27,274 nucleotides of DNA from an uncultured Roseateles sp. (GTDB taxonomy: Bacteria; Pseudomonadota; Gammaproteobacteria; Burkholderiales; Burkholderiaceae). Under the pieces are notes generated by a model. The model was not told the origin of the DNA. It made no database searches and saw only the letters and a list, made by a program, of their open reading frames with translations. Made by a program: the position numbers and the translations under genes. Location: the NCBI GenBank assembly GCA_946480605.1, contig CAMLKW010000032.1:1-27274 (forward strand), written 5' to 3'. Below, in pieces: positions 1 to 7,953 of this stretch. Each line of letters opens with the position of its first letter. Positions within the stretch are counted from its first letter, which is position 1.

Positions 1-1
1 C

Positions 2-163
2 CCGCCCAGCTACGACAAGCAGTTCGTGCGCGACTGGCTGGAGCAGGCCACCGTGGACGGCAAGCCCTGGGGCAAGACCGCGCCCGCGCCGGCGCTGCCG
101 CCCGCGGTCATCGCCAAGACCGTGCAGAAGTACGAAGAGGCCTTGCAGCGGCTGACCGCCTGA
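2..163 (+). CDS. purC: Phosphoribosylaminoimidazole-succinocarboxamide synthase (PurC), C-terminal end
   Basis: Only the last 53 codons are present; the gene begins before the window. The tail contains [12 protein letters not shown], then a WGKTAP segment and a final helix [11 protein letters not shown]. This matches the C-terminus of the long, yeast-like SAICAR synthases found in Burkholderiales. The enzyme condenses CAIR with aspartate using ATP, the step directly after the PurE/PurK reactions encoded at 6281-7953, which supports the call. The stop codon lies 4 nt before the next ATG, so the following gene is probably co-transcribed. Start and catalytic residues are outside the window. Confidence 0.9.
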   Translation, partial: PPSYDKQFVRDWLEQATVDGKPWGKTAPAPALPPAVIAKTVQKYEEALQRLTA

Positions 164-167
164 TGTC

Positions 168-1295
168 ATGAACGTCAAGCTGCGCAGCCGGCTGGCCCAG
201 AAGCTCGACGGCGAGATCGCCGCTGTCGCTTCGATGCCGGCGCGCAGCGCAGTGCTGCAGGCCCAGCGCGCCATCCTGTGGCTGCGCCACGGCCGCGAGG
301 CCGAGGCCCGCGAGGAACTGGACCGCCTGCACGCCCGCGCGCTGGTGCATCCACGTGTCGAACTGGCGGCCTGGCTGCATCTGGCCGAAGGGCTGATGGC
401 CTATTTCGGCGCCTTCGGCGGCGACGGCCGCGACCGCGTGCGGCGCGCCCGCGTGATGGCCGCGGCCGCCGGCCGCACGTCGCTGCAGGCCCAGGCCGAT
501 GCCTGGCTGGCCCAGATGGATTTCGTCGGCCGCGACATCGCCAGCGTCGTCGAGCATGCCCGGGCCTCGCTGGCCGCGCTGCAGCCCGCCGACCATGGCG
601 TCGCCTACCGCGTCGCCACCGCGCTGGCCTCGGCCTGGAGCCTGGCCGAGGGCGAGGCAGCCGCCACGCCCTGGTACGCCTGGGCCCGCCAGCACGCCAT
701 CGCCGAAGGCGACGACGCGGCGCTGGCCGGGCTGCTCTACAACCAGACGCTGATGCGCGCGCTGCGCATCCGCCACGCCGCGCTGGCCGGCGAGCCCGGC
801 GAGGGGCCGGCCCGGCTGCTGGGCATCGAGTCCATCGACCGCTACGACGACGCCGTGGGCGGCTCCGCCCGCGCCGACCTGACGCCGCTGCTGCGCGCCC
901 AGTTGCTGGCCGTGCAGGGCGAGCACGCCGAGGCCGCCGCGCTGCTGGAAGCCCACCTGCCCGCGGCGCTGGCCGGCGGCCTGGCGCGGCTGGGCATCAG
1001 CCTGCTGGCCGACCTGGCCTGGTGCTGGACCCACACCAGCCAGGCGCTGCGCGCGCGGGCGCTGGCCGACCAGGCCGCCATCGAGGTGCAGGCCGAAGAT
1101 GCCAGCCGCTGCGACATCGACGAATGCGCCGCACTGCACGCCCGGCTGGCCCAGGTCTACGAGCGGCTGGGCGAGCCGGCGCTGGCCGCCCGCGAGGCCG
1201 AGGCCGCCGCCGCGGCCCGCGCCCAGGACGCCGCGCAGCGGCGCGACTGGGCCGAACGGCTGGACGCCGCGGGGCTGCGCCACCCGCCGCGCTGA
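168..1295 (+). CDS. Hypothetical helical-repeat (TPR-like) protein
   Basis: A 375-residue protein, not recognised as a named family. It is Ala/Leu/Arg-rich and almost entirely predicted helical, with paired amphipathic helices of TPR type: around residues 20-60 (HGREAEAREELDRLHARAL), 235-275 (LLAVQGEHAEAAALLEAHL) and 320-360 (LAQVYERLGEPALAAREAEA). There is no signal peptide and no membrane segment, so it is probably a cytosolic scaffold or protein-binding module. The ATG is 4 nt after the purC stop with no clear Shine-Dalgarno sequence, suggesting translation coupled to purC. GC and codon use match the neighbours. The function is unknown; a signalling role could be guessed only from the kinase further downstream. 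Confidence 0.8.
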   Translation: MNVKLRSRLAQKLDGEIAAVASMPARSAVLQAQRAILWLRHGREAEAREELDRLHARALVHPRVELAAWLHLAEGLMAYFGAFGGDGRDRVRRARVMAAAAGRTSLQAQADAWLAQMDFVGRDIASVVEHARASLAALQPADHGVAYRVATALASAWSLAEGEAAATPWYAWARQHAIAEGDDAALAGLLYNQTLMRALRIRHAALAGEPGEGPARLLGIESIDRYDDAVGGSARADLTPLLRAQLLAVQGEHAEAAALLEAHLPAALAGGLARLGISLLADLAWCWTHTSQALRARALADQAAIEVQAEDASRCDIDECAALHARLAQVYERLGEPALAAREAEAAAAARAQDAAQRRDWAERLDAAGLRHPPR

Positions 1296-1388
1296 GCGAC
1301 GGTCCTCCGTGGCAATGCGGAGAGACCGGCCTGATGCTGGCGGAGACACTGCGAGCGCTTGATCGAAGCGCACCAGGGAGGGCGCCGC

Positions 1389-3200
1389 ATGGCACAACAA
1401 ACTTCGAGGCCGCAACGGCCGCTTGCCTATCGGCGTCGTGCTGTCGGCGCCAGGCTAATTGCTTGGCGGTCGTTGGCGGATTTCCTACCGCTGCTGCCTG
1501 CCGAACAGGTCTTGTTGCGGGCGTGCCGGCTAGGTGAGTTGGCTGAACTGGGTGATTCGTTGCCAGAAGTGAGCGATGAGTCGCGTCGCGTGAGAGCCGC
1601 ATTTCTTCGCTTTCTCCTTCTGGGGGGGGATGCTCGCGCGCCGGTGCACGAGCAAGGTGTGCATTTGGCGGGAGCAAGCATCGTCGACAGGCTAGACCTG
1701 TGCGGCTGTCGGATCTCGCACACCTTGGCGCTTATTCACTGCCGGTTCAGTTCGCCCCTGATGGCTTACGACGTCAAAGTTATGGGGCTGGTCTCGCTTG
1801 AGGGCAGCCTTCTTTGCCGAGGGATGAGTGCTGATCGACTGCATTGTGATGGCGGCCTGTTTTTGCGGAGGGGATTCAAGTCGACGGGCCCGGTGCGGTT
1901 GATTGGGGCGCGGATCGGCGGGAATCTGGCTTGCAGTGACGCAAGGTTTGAAGCTGATGAAGGAGAAGCTATTTCTGCCGATGGTGCTGTCGTCAAAGGT
2001 GACGTGGTTCTTAGTGGGAGCTTCGAGGCAGTTGGTGAAGTCCGGTTGCTGGGTGCCGAGATCCATGGAAACCTGGACTGCAGTGGCGGGCAGTTCACTG
2101 TTAGAAAGGGAGACGCACTTTCGGCGGATCGCGCTGTCGTGAAGGGAACTGTTTTCCTAGGCGAAGGTTTCCGCGCATCCGGTGAGGTTCGTCTGTTGGG
2201 CGCGCAGATTGGAGGCAATCTGGAATGCAGGGGTGCGCGGTTTGACGTCAAGCAGGGCAACGCGCTCTCTGTCGAAAGCACCATCGTCGAAGGGGGCTTC
2301 TTCCTTGGCGGATTCGCGCATGCTGTGCTCGTGAATGCTGCATACATGCGGGTCGCTGTCCTGGCAGACGCTAGCAACGCCTGGTGCAAAGGGTCAGTGC
2401 TGGATGGGTTGCACTATGGTGCTCTTGGCGGCGCCGCTCCCACCGGCGCAAGTGAGCGCCTGGCATGGTTGCACAAGCAGCGGGCAGACCACTGCGGCAA
2501 GGACTTCCGCCCCCAGCCTTGGCGTCAGTTGCAACACGTGCTGCGTGAGATGGGACACGCCGAAGATGCGCGCCAGATTGCCATCGCCTTCGAGCAGCAG
2601 ATGCGTGTGGCGGACCGTATCGGCCAGTCACCGCCGGACACCTGGATGCCTGTGGCCCGGGGGAAACGCACTCTCGCGCGGACCGGTCATTGGCTGTTCG
2701 GGTTGTTGAGCGGCTATGGCTACCGTCCCATGCGTCTGGTGGCCTGGATGTTCGGCGTCTGGCTGGTCTGCTCCGGCCTGTTCTGGTGCCTGGCCCTGCC
2801 GCCCCACAACGCCATCGGGCCGGCGGACCCGCTGGTGTTCCAGAACCCGCGGTACGCGCAATGCGTGCCCGACAGTCCGGCAGCCACGGCCGCCGCAACC
2901 AGAGGCGTGCCCAACGCCGGCAACTGGTATCTCTGCGACCCTCTGCCTGCAGACTACTCGACCTTCAGCCCGCTGGCCTATTCGCTGGACATCATGCTGC
3001 CGCTGGTGGACCTGGGCCAGGAGAAGTTTTGGGGGCCACGTGTGACGACGCCCAAGGCCGGCTTGTGGGACGAGTGGACGGAGGTCGGTGCCGCCCATGT
3101 CGTGCGCTGGCTGGTCTGGTTCGAGACCTTGTTCGGCTGGATCGCCGGCCTGCTGCTGGTGAGCATCGTCTCGGGCTTGGCGCGACGCAGCGAAGACTAG
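1389..3200 (+). CDS. Beta-solenoid (pentapeptide-like) repeat membrane protein
   Basis: 603 residues from the ATG at 1389, which has a good SD (AGGGAGG) just upstream; an in-frame TTG at 1359 is less likely. Order of parts: a helical N-terminus (about 1-75); a right-handed beta-solenoid-like region (about 85-325) with three near-perfect 49-residue repeats starting near residues 167, 216 and 265, each built on G-x-VRLLGA-x-I-x-GNL-x-C; a helical linker (about 330-440); TM1 (about 450-470); an extracytoplasmic loop with two Cys (CVPDSP, YLCDP); a conserved-looking MLPLVDLGQEKFWGP segment; and TM2 (about 575-597). Similar proteins are sometimes annotated as membrane-associated oxidoreductase, but no redox motif is visible. 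Base composition is far below the neighbours in the first 1 kb (53-58% GC in the lines counted), which suggests transfer. Function unknown. Confidence 0.85.
   Translation: MAQQTSRPQRPLAYRRRAVGARLIAWRSLADFLPLLPAEQVLLRACRLGELAELGDSLPEVSDESRRVRAAFLRFLLLGGDARAPVHEQGVHLAGASIVDRLDLCGCRISHTLALIHCRFSSPLMAYDVKVMGLVSLEGSLLCRGMSADRLHCDGGLFLRRGFKSTGPVRLIGARIGGNLACSDARFEADEGEAISADGAVVKGDVVLSGSFEAVGEVRLLGAEIHGNLDCSGGQFTVRKGDALSADRAVVKGTVFLGEGFRASGEVRLLGAQIGGNLECRGARFDVKQGNALSVESTIVEGGFFLGGFAHAVLVNAAYMRVAVLADASNAWCKGSVLDGLHYGALGGAAPTGASERLAWLHKQRADHCGKDFRPQPWRQLQHVLREMGHAEDARQIAIAFEQQMRVADRIGQSPPDTWMPVARGKRTLARTGHWLFGLLSGYGYRPMRLVAWMFGVWLVCSGLFWCLALPPHNAIGPADPLVFQNPRYAQCVPDSPAATAAATRGVPNAGNWYLCDPLPADYSTFSPLAYSLDIMLPLVDLGQEKFWGPRVTTPKAGLWDEWTEVGAAHVVRWLVWFETLFGWIAGLLLVSIVSGLARRSED
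1887..2327 (+). repeat. Three tandem 147-bp coding repeats
   Basis: Three consecutive 49-codon units (1887-2033, 2034-2180, 2181-2327) inside the beta-solenoid gene. The protein copies share VRLLGA-x-I-x-GNL-x-C, an A-(I/L)-S-(A/V) strand and a VVKG-x-V-x-L strand; the third is the most diverged towards its end. The regular 49-residue period is what marks the solenoid. Confidence 0.8.
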
Positions 3201-3265
3201 CGGGCGTACCCCACGACCGAGCACTCCGCCACGCCCCGCCCCCCGCCGCTAAGGGCTTGCGAGGG

Positions 3266-3293
3266 TTGGCGCCCGGGGGCGCTGCGGTACTCT
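3266..3293 (+). promoter_or_regulatory. Possible promoter of the kinase gene
   Basis: The 102-bp gap before the kinase contains TTGGCG (3266-3271), a 16-bp spacer and TACTCT (3288-3293), ending 9 nt before the ATG at 3303. There is no Shine-Dalgarno sequence, so transcription may begin close to the start codon. The match to sigma-70 consensus is only moderate. The spacer holds a small GC hairpin (GCGCCC-GG-GGGCGC). Confidence 0.3.
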
Positions 3294-3302
3294 CGTCGGC
3301 CT

Positions 3303-5033
3303 ATGACCGCCGACGCCCGCGACGACGACAGCCTCAACGCCCTGCCCGCCGGCACGCGTTTCGGCGAACTGGAGATCCTCGGCACGCTGGGCGTGGGCGG
3401 CTTCGGCATCGTCTACCTGGCGCGCGACCACTCGCTGGAGCGCGAGGTCGCCATCAAGGAGTACATGCCCAGCCAGTTCGCCCAGCGCGACGGGCAGTCC
3501 CAGGTGTCGGTGCGCTCCATTTCCATGAAGGAGACCTTCGACCTGGGCCGGCGCAGCTTCGTCAACGAGGCCAAGCTGCTGGCTCGCTTCGACCACCCCT
3601 CGCTGCTGAAGGTCTACCGTTTCTGGGAGGCCAACGGCACGGCCTACATGGCCATGCCGCGGCTGATCGGCCAGAACCTGCGCGAGGCGCGCAAGGGCCA
3701 GCCCACGCCGCCTCCCGAGGCCTGGCTGCGGCGCGTGTTCGACGCCGTGCTGGGCGGCTTGGCGGTGCTGCATGCGCAGAACGTGTGGCACCGCGACGTG
3801 GCGCCCGACAACATCTTCATGCCGGCCGACGGCAGCCCGCCCATCCTGCTGGACTTCGGCGCGGCCCGCCAGGCCATCGGCGACCGCACCCAGGTCTTCA
3901 CGGCCATCCTGAAGCCCAGCTATGCACCCATCGAGCAGTACGCCGAGGCGACCAGCCTGAAGCAAGGCCCCTGGACCGACTTCTACGCGCTGGCCGCGTC
4001 CATGCACGACCTGCTGACCGGCCGCCCGCCGCCGCCCTGCACGGCGCGCGCCATGGGCGACGAATTGGCGCCGCTGGCCGTGCAAGGCTATTCGCCGCAT
4101 TTCCTCGCCGGGCTGGACTGGGCGCTGCGCGTGCCGCCGCACCAGCGACCGCAGAACGCCGCCGCCTGGCGCGAGGTGCTGGACGGCCGTGCACCCGTGC
4201 CCGAGCCCTCCGCCGCGCCGCCGCGCACGGTGGCGCCACCGCCGCCGGCCGCGCCGCTGGACCTGGAGTTTGCCGACACCGTGCAGGCCCCGCCCGATGA
4301 CGAGGGCTCGGCCACCATCGTCGTGCCGCTGGGCAAGCGCGCCGCGCCCCGGCCGCCGGAGCCGCCCGCGCCGCCTGCAGCCGCCGTGGCGCCGGTGCCG
4401 GCCGCGCCCGCGGCCAAGGCCGGCGGGCCCAGCCGCGCGCTCATCGGCGGCGGCGTGGTGGCCGCGGTGCTGCTGCTGGGTTTCTTCGTGATGCAGGTGC
4501 GCGACAACCTCGGCAGGCAGGCGCCGCCGACCCCGGCGTCGCCGCTTGCTGCTGCGTCCGAGCCGCTGGCTGCGTCGGCGCCGACGTCCATGGCCTCGGT
4601 GGCCTTGGTGGCCAGCGCGCCGGCCTCGTCGGTCATCGCCTCACCGGTCGTCAAGCCGCAGCCGGCTCCTGTCGTGGCGGGGGGCGCGCCCCGACCCGCC
4701 GCCTCGGCGCCTGCGCCGCGCCGTGAGCCGGCGCCCAGGCCCGTGGTCGCCGACAAGGCCGGTGACGCCCGCCCCGTGCCGCGCAGCCCCGTGTTCGCGG
4801 CGCCCGAGCCTGCGGCAGCGACGCCCGGCATTGCAGCCAGGCCGAGCACGTCGGCCGCCGCATCGGTGCCGGCCGCGGGCGAGGCGGCCAGCCCCAGCGA
4901 GGCCTGCGGCAGGCGCGTGCTGCTGGCGCGCGCCTGGTGCATAGACCGGCAGTGCGAGCGGCCCGTGTTCCAGAACCACGCCGAGTGCGTGAAGCTGCGC
5001 GAGATCCGCAACAGCCAGGGCCGCGTTCCTTGA
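3303..5033 (+). CDS. Transmembrane serine/threonine protein kinase
   Basis: 576 residues. Hanks-type kinase domain about 20-290: Gly-loop GVGGFGIV (30-37), ATP-binding Lys52 in VAIKEY, catalytic loop HRDVAPDN (163-170), metal-binding DFG (184-186), then YAPIEQY in the place of the APE region. The catalytic Asp165, Asn170 and Asp184 are present, but the usual Lys of HRDxKxxN is Ala167; this HRD-x-A-PDN form occurs in a subgroup of bacterial kinases. A Pro/Ala linker (about 295-378) leads to one TM helix (about 379-399), then a Pro/Ala/Ser-rich extracytoplasmic stretch and a compact C-terminal piece with four Cys (EACGRR, AWCIDRQC, HAECVKL) that could be a small disulfide-bonded sensor. No SD is visible at the ATG. 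It probably phosphorylates cytosolic targets in response to an envelope signal; substrates are unknown. Confidence 0.9.
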   Translation: MTADARDDDSLNALPAGTRFGELEILGTLGVGGFGIVYLARDHSLEREVAIKEYMPSQFAQRDGQSQVSVRSISMKETFDLGRRSFVNEAKLLARFDHPSLLKVYRFWEANGTAYMAMPRLIGQNLREARKGQPTPPPEAWLRRVFDAVLGGLAVLHAQNVWHRDVAPDNIFMPADGSPPILLDFGAARQAIGDRTQVFTAILKPSYAPIEQYAEATSLKQGPWTDFYALAASMHDLLTGRPPPPCTARAMGDELAPLAVQGYSPHFLAGLDWALRVPPHQRPQNAAAWREVLDGRAPVPEPSAAPPRTVAPPPPAAPLDLEFADTVQAPPDDEGSATIVVPLGKRAAPRPPEPPAPPAAAVAPVPAAPAAKAGGPSRALIGGGVVAAVLLLGFFVMQVRDNLGRQAPPTPASPLAAASEPLAASAPTSMASVALVASAPASSVIASPVVKPQPAPVVAGGAPRPAASAPAPRREPAPRPVVADKAGDARPVPRSPVFAAPEPAAATPGIAARPSTSAAASVPAAGEAASPSEACGRRVLLARAWCIDRQCERPVFQNHAECVKLREIRNSQGRVP

Positions 5034-5265
5034 GGCCCTCGCCCAGTCTCGCGCCGCTGGACGCGGGCGAGCCTGGTCGGTCTTGCAGACCGCGCTCCGG
5101 CTCACGCCTCAGCCCTGCGGCAGGCTCAGGCCGCCCACTGGGCGCCCTGTGTCCGGCCTCAGCCCCCGAGGGGGCGGCGATGCTTGCGGCATCGAGCCGC
5201 AAGCACATCGCCTGACGGGCCGGCTTGGGGCGGCCCGGCGCTCGGCCCGAACCGCCCGCAGTGCT
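5034..5265. other. Convergent intergenic region rich in inverted repeats
   Basis: 232 bp between the ends of the kinase and the thioredoxin-fold gene, with no credible gene. It holds an inverted repeat CTCGCCC/GGGCGAG (about 5038-5075), a small hairpin GGTCT-TGC-AGACC, an imperfect pair GCCTCAGCC/GGCTCAGGC, and the composite palindromic repeat at 5162-5205. Such structure between convergent genes could end transcription from both sides, although no U-run follows the stems. Confidence 0.6.
5162..5205. repeat. Composite palindromic repeat, copy 1
   Basis: A C/G core GCCCCC-GA-GGGGGC (5162-5175) is followed after 5 nt by a perfect 10-bp stem TGCTTGCGGC / GCCGCAAGCA (5181-5190 and 5196-5205) with a 5-nt loop. 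The same plan, a C-run/G-run core beside a stem of about 10 bp, recurs at 17625-17677 and 23216-23263. It is REP-like in character; the stem sequences differ between copies. Confidence 0.65.
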
Positions 5266-6216
5266 TCAGAACAGCGCCATCGACAGCTTGCGGCGGTACT
5301 GGTCGATCAGCGGGTCGCTCTGGACCACGGCGGCCTTGCCGGCGATCTCCAGCTTGCCGCCGGCATTGGCTTCGGCGGCCGGCTTGGGCGCCGGCTTGGT
5401 CAGCAGCTCCAGGATGGCCACATAGGTCTTGCGCGCGGCCTCGCCGTTCCAGGTCTTGTCGCGCATGATGATTTCCAGCAGCTCGTCCATGGCCTCGGTG
5501 AAGCGCTGGCCGGCCAGGTGGTGCTGGGCCAGGCGCAGGCGGGCGTCGAAGTCGCGCTTGTTGGCCGCGATCGACGTTTGCAGCGTGGCTGTGTCAGCGG
5601 GGCCGGCTTCGGCGGCGGCCAGCCAGACGGCCAGTGCGGCGAAGCGGGCATGCGGCGTGATGGTGTCGGCGGCCTTGGCTGCCACGGGCGCGAACGCTGC
5701 TCGTGCGTCGCCCACCAGGCCCAGCTCCAGCAGGGCCTTCACGTAGTCGAAGCGCGCGGCCTCGTTGGCCGGGTCGGTCTGCACCGCGTGCGCCAGCTTG
5801 GCCAGCGCGGCCTCCAGGTCGCCGTCGGCCATCAGGTCTTCGGCCTCGGCCACGTCGGCCGCAGCCTCCAGCTCCTCGCCGGCCGGCACGTGCTTGTCCA
5901 GGAACTCGCGGATCTGCGCCTCGGGCAGCGCGCCGACGAAGCCGTCCACCGGCTGGCCGTCCACGAACATCACGCAGAACGGGATGCTGCGCACGCCGAA
6001 CATCTGGCTCAGCTGCGACGCGATCTCGGGCACCTCGTCGCTGTTCAGCTTGGCCAGCGTGAAGCGGCCGGCGTAGGCGGTCTCCAGCTTCTCCAGGATG
6101 GGGCCGAGCGTGCGGCAGGGGCCGCACCACGGCGCCCAGATGTCGAGCAGCACGGGCTGGCTCTGCGAGGCGGTGATGAGTTCGGCTTCGAAGTTCTGGA
6201 GGGTGATGTCGATCAT
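5266..6216 (-). CDS. cnoX: Thioredoxin-TPR chaperedoxin (CnoX/YbbN family)
   Basis: 316 residues: an N-terminal thioredoxin fold (about 1-110) followed by a helical TPR-type domain (about 120-290), the layout and length of CnoX/YbbN. The active site is WCGPC with Cys31 and Cys34; the cis-Pro is in [10 protein letters not shown]. coli CnoX lacks the redox pair, whereas this protein keeps a full CGPC, so it may combine holdase with thiol-disulfide activity, as reported for alphaproteobacterial members. No signal peptide, so cytosolic; partners in the family include GroEL and DnaK. It is divergent from purE (64-bp gap) and convergent with the kinase. The C-terminal stretch ([18 protein letters not shown]) is typical of the family. 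Confidence 0.9.
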   Translation of the reverse strand: MIDITLQNFEAELITASQSQPVLLDIWAPWCGPCRTLGPILEKLETAYAGRFTLAKLNSDEVPEIASQLSQMFGVRSIPFCVMFVDGQPVDGFVGALPEAQIREFLDKHVPAGEELEAAADVAEAEDLMADGDLEAALAKLAHAVQTDPANEAARFDYVKALLELGLVGDARAAFAPVAAKAADTITPHARFAALAVWLAAAEAGPADTATLQTSIAANKRDFDARLRLAQHHLAGQRFTEAMDELLEIIMRDKTWNGEAARKTYVAILELLTKPAPKPAAEANAGGKLEIAGKAAVVQSDPLIDQYRRKLSMALF

Positions 6217-6244
6217 GGCGAGGGGGAGGTGGAATCGCGGCTTC

Positions 6245-6250
6245 TACAAT
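6245..6250 (+). promoter_or_regulatory. Candidate -10 box for purEK-tsaC
   Basis: TACAAT, five of six matches to TATAAT, lies in the 64-bp gap between the divergent cnoX and purE genes. A start near 6257 would leave a leader of about 24 nt that contains the GGAG (6271-6274) used by purE. No good -35 is visible 16-18 bp upstream, so a regulator may help. Confidence 0.4.
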
Positions 6251-6280
6251 TCGAGGCTTTCCAGAGCCCCGGAGCGCGCC

Positions 6281-6793
6281 TTGCCTACCCCAGCCCCCAC
6301 GAACCCCGACGCCATCATTGGCATCGTCATGGGCTCCAGCAGCGACTGGGAAACGATGAAGCAGGCTGCCGAGATTCTGACCGAGTTCGGTGTCGCCTTC
6401 GAGGCGCAGGTCGTGTCGGCCCACCGCATGCCCGACCAGATGTTCGCCTACGCCGAAGCGGCGGCCGGCCGGGGGCTGAAGGCCATCATCGCCGGCGCCG
6501 GGGGCGCGGCCCACCTGCCCGGCATGCTGGCCGCCAAGACGACGGTGCCCGTGCTGGGCGTGCCGGTCGCCAGCCGCCATCTGCAGGGCGTCGATTCGCT
6601 GCACTCCATCGTGCAGATGCCCAAGGGCATCCCGGTCGCGACCTTCGCCATCGGCACCGCCGGCGCGGCCAATGCGGCGCTGTTCGCGGTGGCCATGCTG
6701 GCGACGGGCGACGCGGCGCTGCTGGCGAAGCTGCAAGCCTTCCGTGCCCGGCAGACCGCGGCGGCGCTAGCCATGACCGAGGAACTGCGTTGA
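6281..6793 (+). CDS. purE: N5-carboxyaminoimidazole ribonucleotide mutase (PurE, class I)
   Basis: 170 residues. It converts N5-CAIR to CAIR in purine synthesis, using the product of PurK encoded just downstream. Visible motifs: MGSSSDW (17-23), SAHRMPD with the conserved His48, and [11 protein letters not shown]. The start is chosen at TTG 6281: it is in frame, has GGAG 6 nt upstream and gives the normal family length; the first in-frame ATG would delete the first beta strand and phosphate loop. The last codons overlap the purK start (TTGA), so the two are translationally coupled. A longer in-frame extension upstream would run antisense into cnoX and is not credible. Confidence 0.93.
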   Translation: MPTPAPTNPDAIIGIVMGSSSDWETMKQAAEILTEFGVAFEAQVVSAHRMPDQMFAYAEAAAGRGLKAIIAGAGGAAHLPGMLAAKTTVPVLGVPVASRHLQGVDSLHSIVQMPKGIPVATFAIGTAGAANAALFAVAMLATGDAALLAKLQAFRARQTAAALAMTEELR

Positions 6794-7953
6794 GCGCGCT
6801 GCTGCCGGGTCCGACCACGCTGGGCGTGCTGGGCGGCGGCCAGCTGGGCCGCATGTTCGTGCACGCCGCCCAGGCCATGGGCTACCGCTGCATCGTGCTG
6901 GACCCGGACGCCGTCAGCCCCGCCGGTTCGGTGGCCGAGAAGCACATCAAGGCCGACTACCTGGACCCGGTGGGCCTGGCCCAGCTGGCGCGCGACTGCG
7001 ACGCGATCACCACCGAGTTCGAGAACGTGCCCGCCGTGGCGCTGGAGACGCTGGCCAACATGCGCGTCGTCGCGCCGTCCGCCGCCGCCGTGGCCGTGTG
7101 CCAGGACCGCGCGGTCGAGAAGGCGCACTTCCAGGCCGCCGGTGTGGCCTGCGCGCCGCATGCGGTCATCACCAACGACATCGAGCTGGCGGCGGTGGAC
7201 ATGGGCCTGCTGCCGGGCATCCTGAAGACCAGCCGCATGGGCTACGACGGCAAGGGCCAGGTGCGCGTGTCCACGCCGGCCGAGCTGGCCGAGGCGTGGC
7301 AAGGCCTGAAGCGCGTGCCCTGCGTGCTGGAACAGCTGCTGCCGCTTCAACGCGAGCTGAGCGTGCTGGTCGCGCGCGGCGCCGACGGCCAGGCCGTCAA
7401 CTGGCCCGTGCAGCAGAACCTGCACCGCGGCGGCATCCTGGCCGTCACCGAGGTGCCGGCGCCGGACGTGCCGGCCGAGGTGGAGGCGCTGGCCGTGAGC
7501 GCCGCCCGCCAGGTGGCGCAGGCCCTGGACTATGTCGGCGTGCTGTGCATCGAGTTCTTCTGGCTCACCGACGGCCGGCTGGTCGTCAACGAGATGGCGC
7601 CGCGCCCGCACAATTCGGGCCACTGGACCATGGACGGCTGCGATGTGTCGCAGTTCGAGCTGCAGGTGCGCGCGTTGGCCGGCTTGCCGCTGCCCGAGCC
7701 GCGTCAGCATTCGGCCTCCGTCATGCTGAACCTGCTGGGCGACCTGTGGTTCTCCGACGCGGGCGGCCCCACGCCGCCGGCCTGGGGCCGCGTGCTGGCG
7801 CTGCCCGGCACGCACCTGCACCTGTACGGCAAGACGGACGCGCGGCACGGCCGCAAGATGGGCCACCTGAACATCACGGCCGAGACGCCCCGGGCTGCAC
7901 ACGCGGTGGCGCTGCAGGCCGCGGCCATCCTGGGCCTGCCCACCGACTTCTGA
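6790..7953 (+). CDS. purK: 5-(carboxyamino)imidazole ribonucleotide synthase (PurK)
   Basis: 387 residues, ATP-grasp enzyme that carboxylates AIR to N5-CAIR using ATP and bicarbonate. N-terminal GGGQLGRMF nucleotide-fold motif, the TTEFENVP segment, ATP-grasp strand [12 protein letters not shown], and the C-terminal signature [13 protein letters not shown]. The start is TTG 6790, overlapping the purE stop as TTGA with GAGGAA 5 nt upstream; the next in-frame ATG (6853) would remove the GGGQLG loop. The stop overlaps the tsaC ATG by one base (TGATG). It forms a tight purE-purK-tsaC operon. Confidence 0.93.
   Translation: MSALLPGPTTLGVLGGGQLGRMFVHAAQAMGYRCIVLDPDAVSPAGSVAEKHIKADYLDPVGLAQLARDCDAITTEFENVPAVALETLANMRVVAPSAAAVAVCQDRAVEKAHFQAAGVACAPHAVITNDIELAAVDMGLLPGILKTSRMGYDGKGQVRVSTPAELAEAWQGLKRVPCVLEQLLPLQRELSVLVARGADGQAVNWPVQQNLHRGGILAVTEVPAPDVPAEVEALAVSAARQVAQALDYVGVLCIEFFWLTDGRLVVNEMAPRPHNSGHWTMDGCDVSQFELQVRALAGLPLPEPRQHSASVMLNLLGDLWFSDAGGPTPPAWGRVLALPGTHLHLYGKTDARHGRKMGHLNITAETPRAAHAVALQAAAILGLPTDF

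Noticed and set aside
108..1415. 435-codon minus-strand frame over the TPR-like gene
   Set aside because: Gly/Gln/Arg-rich shadow sequence without motifs; the plus-strand gene has helical repeats and follows purC directly.
3271..3284. GCGCCC-GG-GGGCGC hairpin as a terminator after the solenoid gene
   Set aside because: The loop is too short and no U-run follows; it lies inside the likely kinase promoter spacer.
5083..6789. In-frame extension upstream of purK
   Set aside because: It would cross cnoX antisense and purE in another frame; the TTG at 6790 with an SD explains the start.
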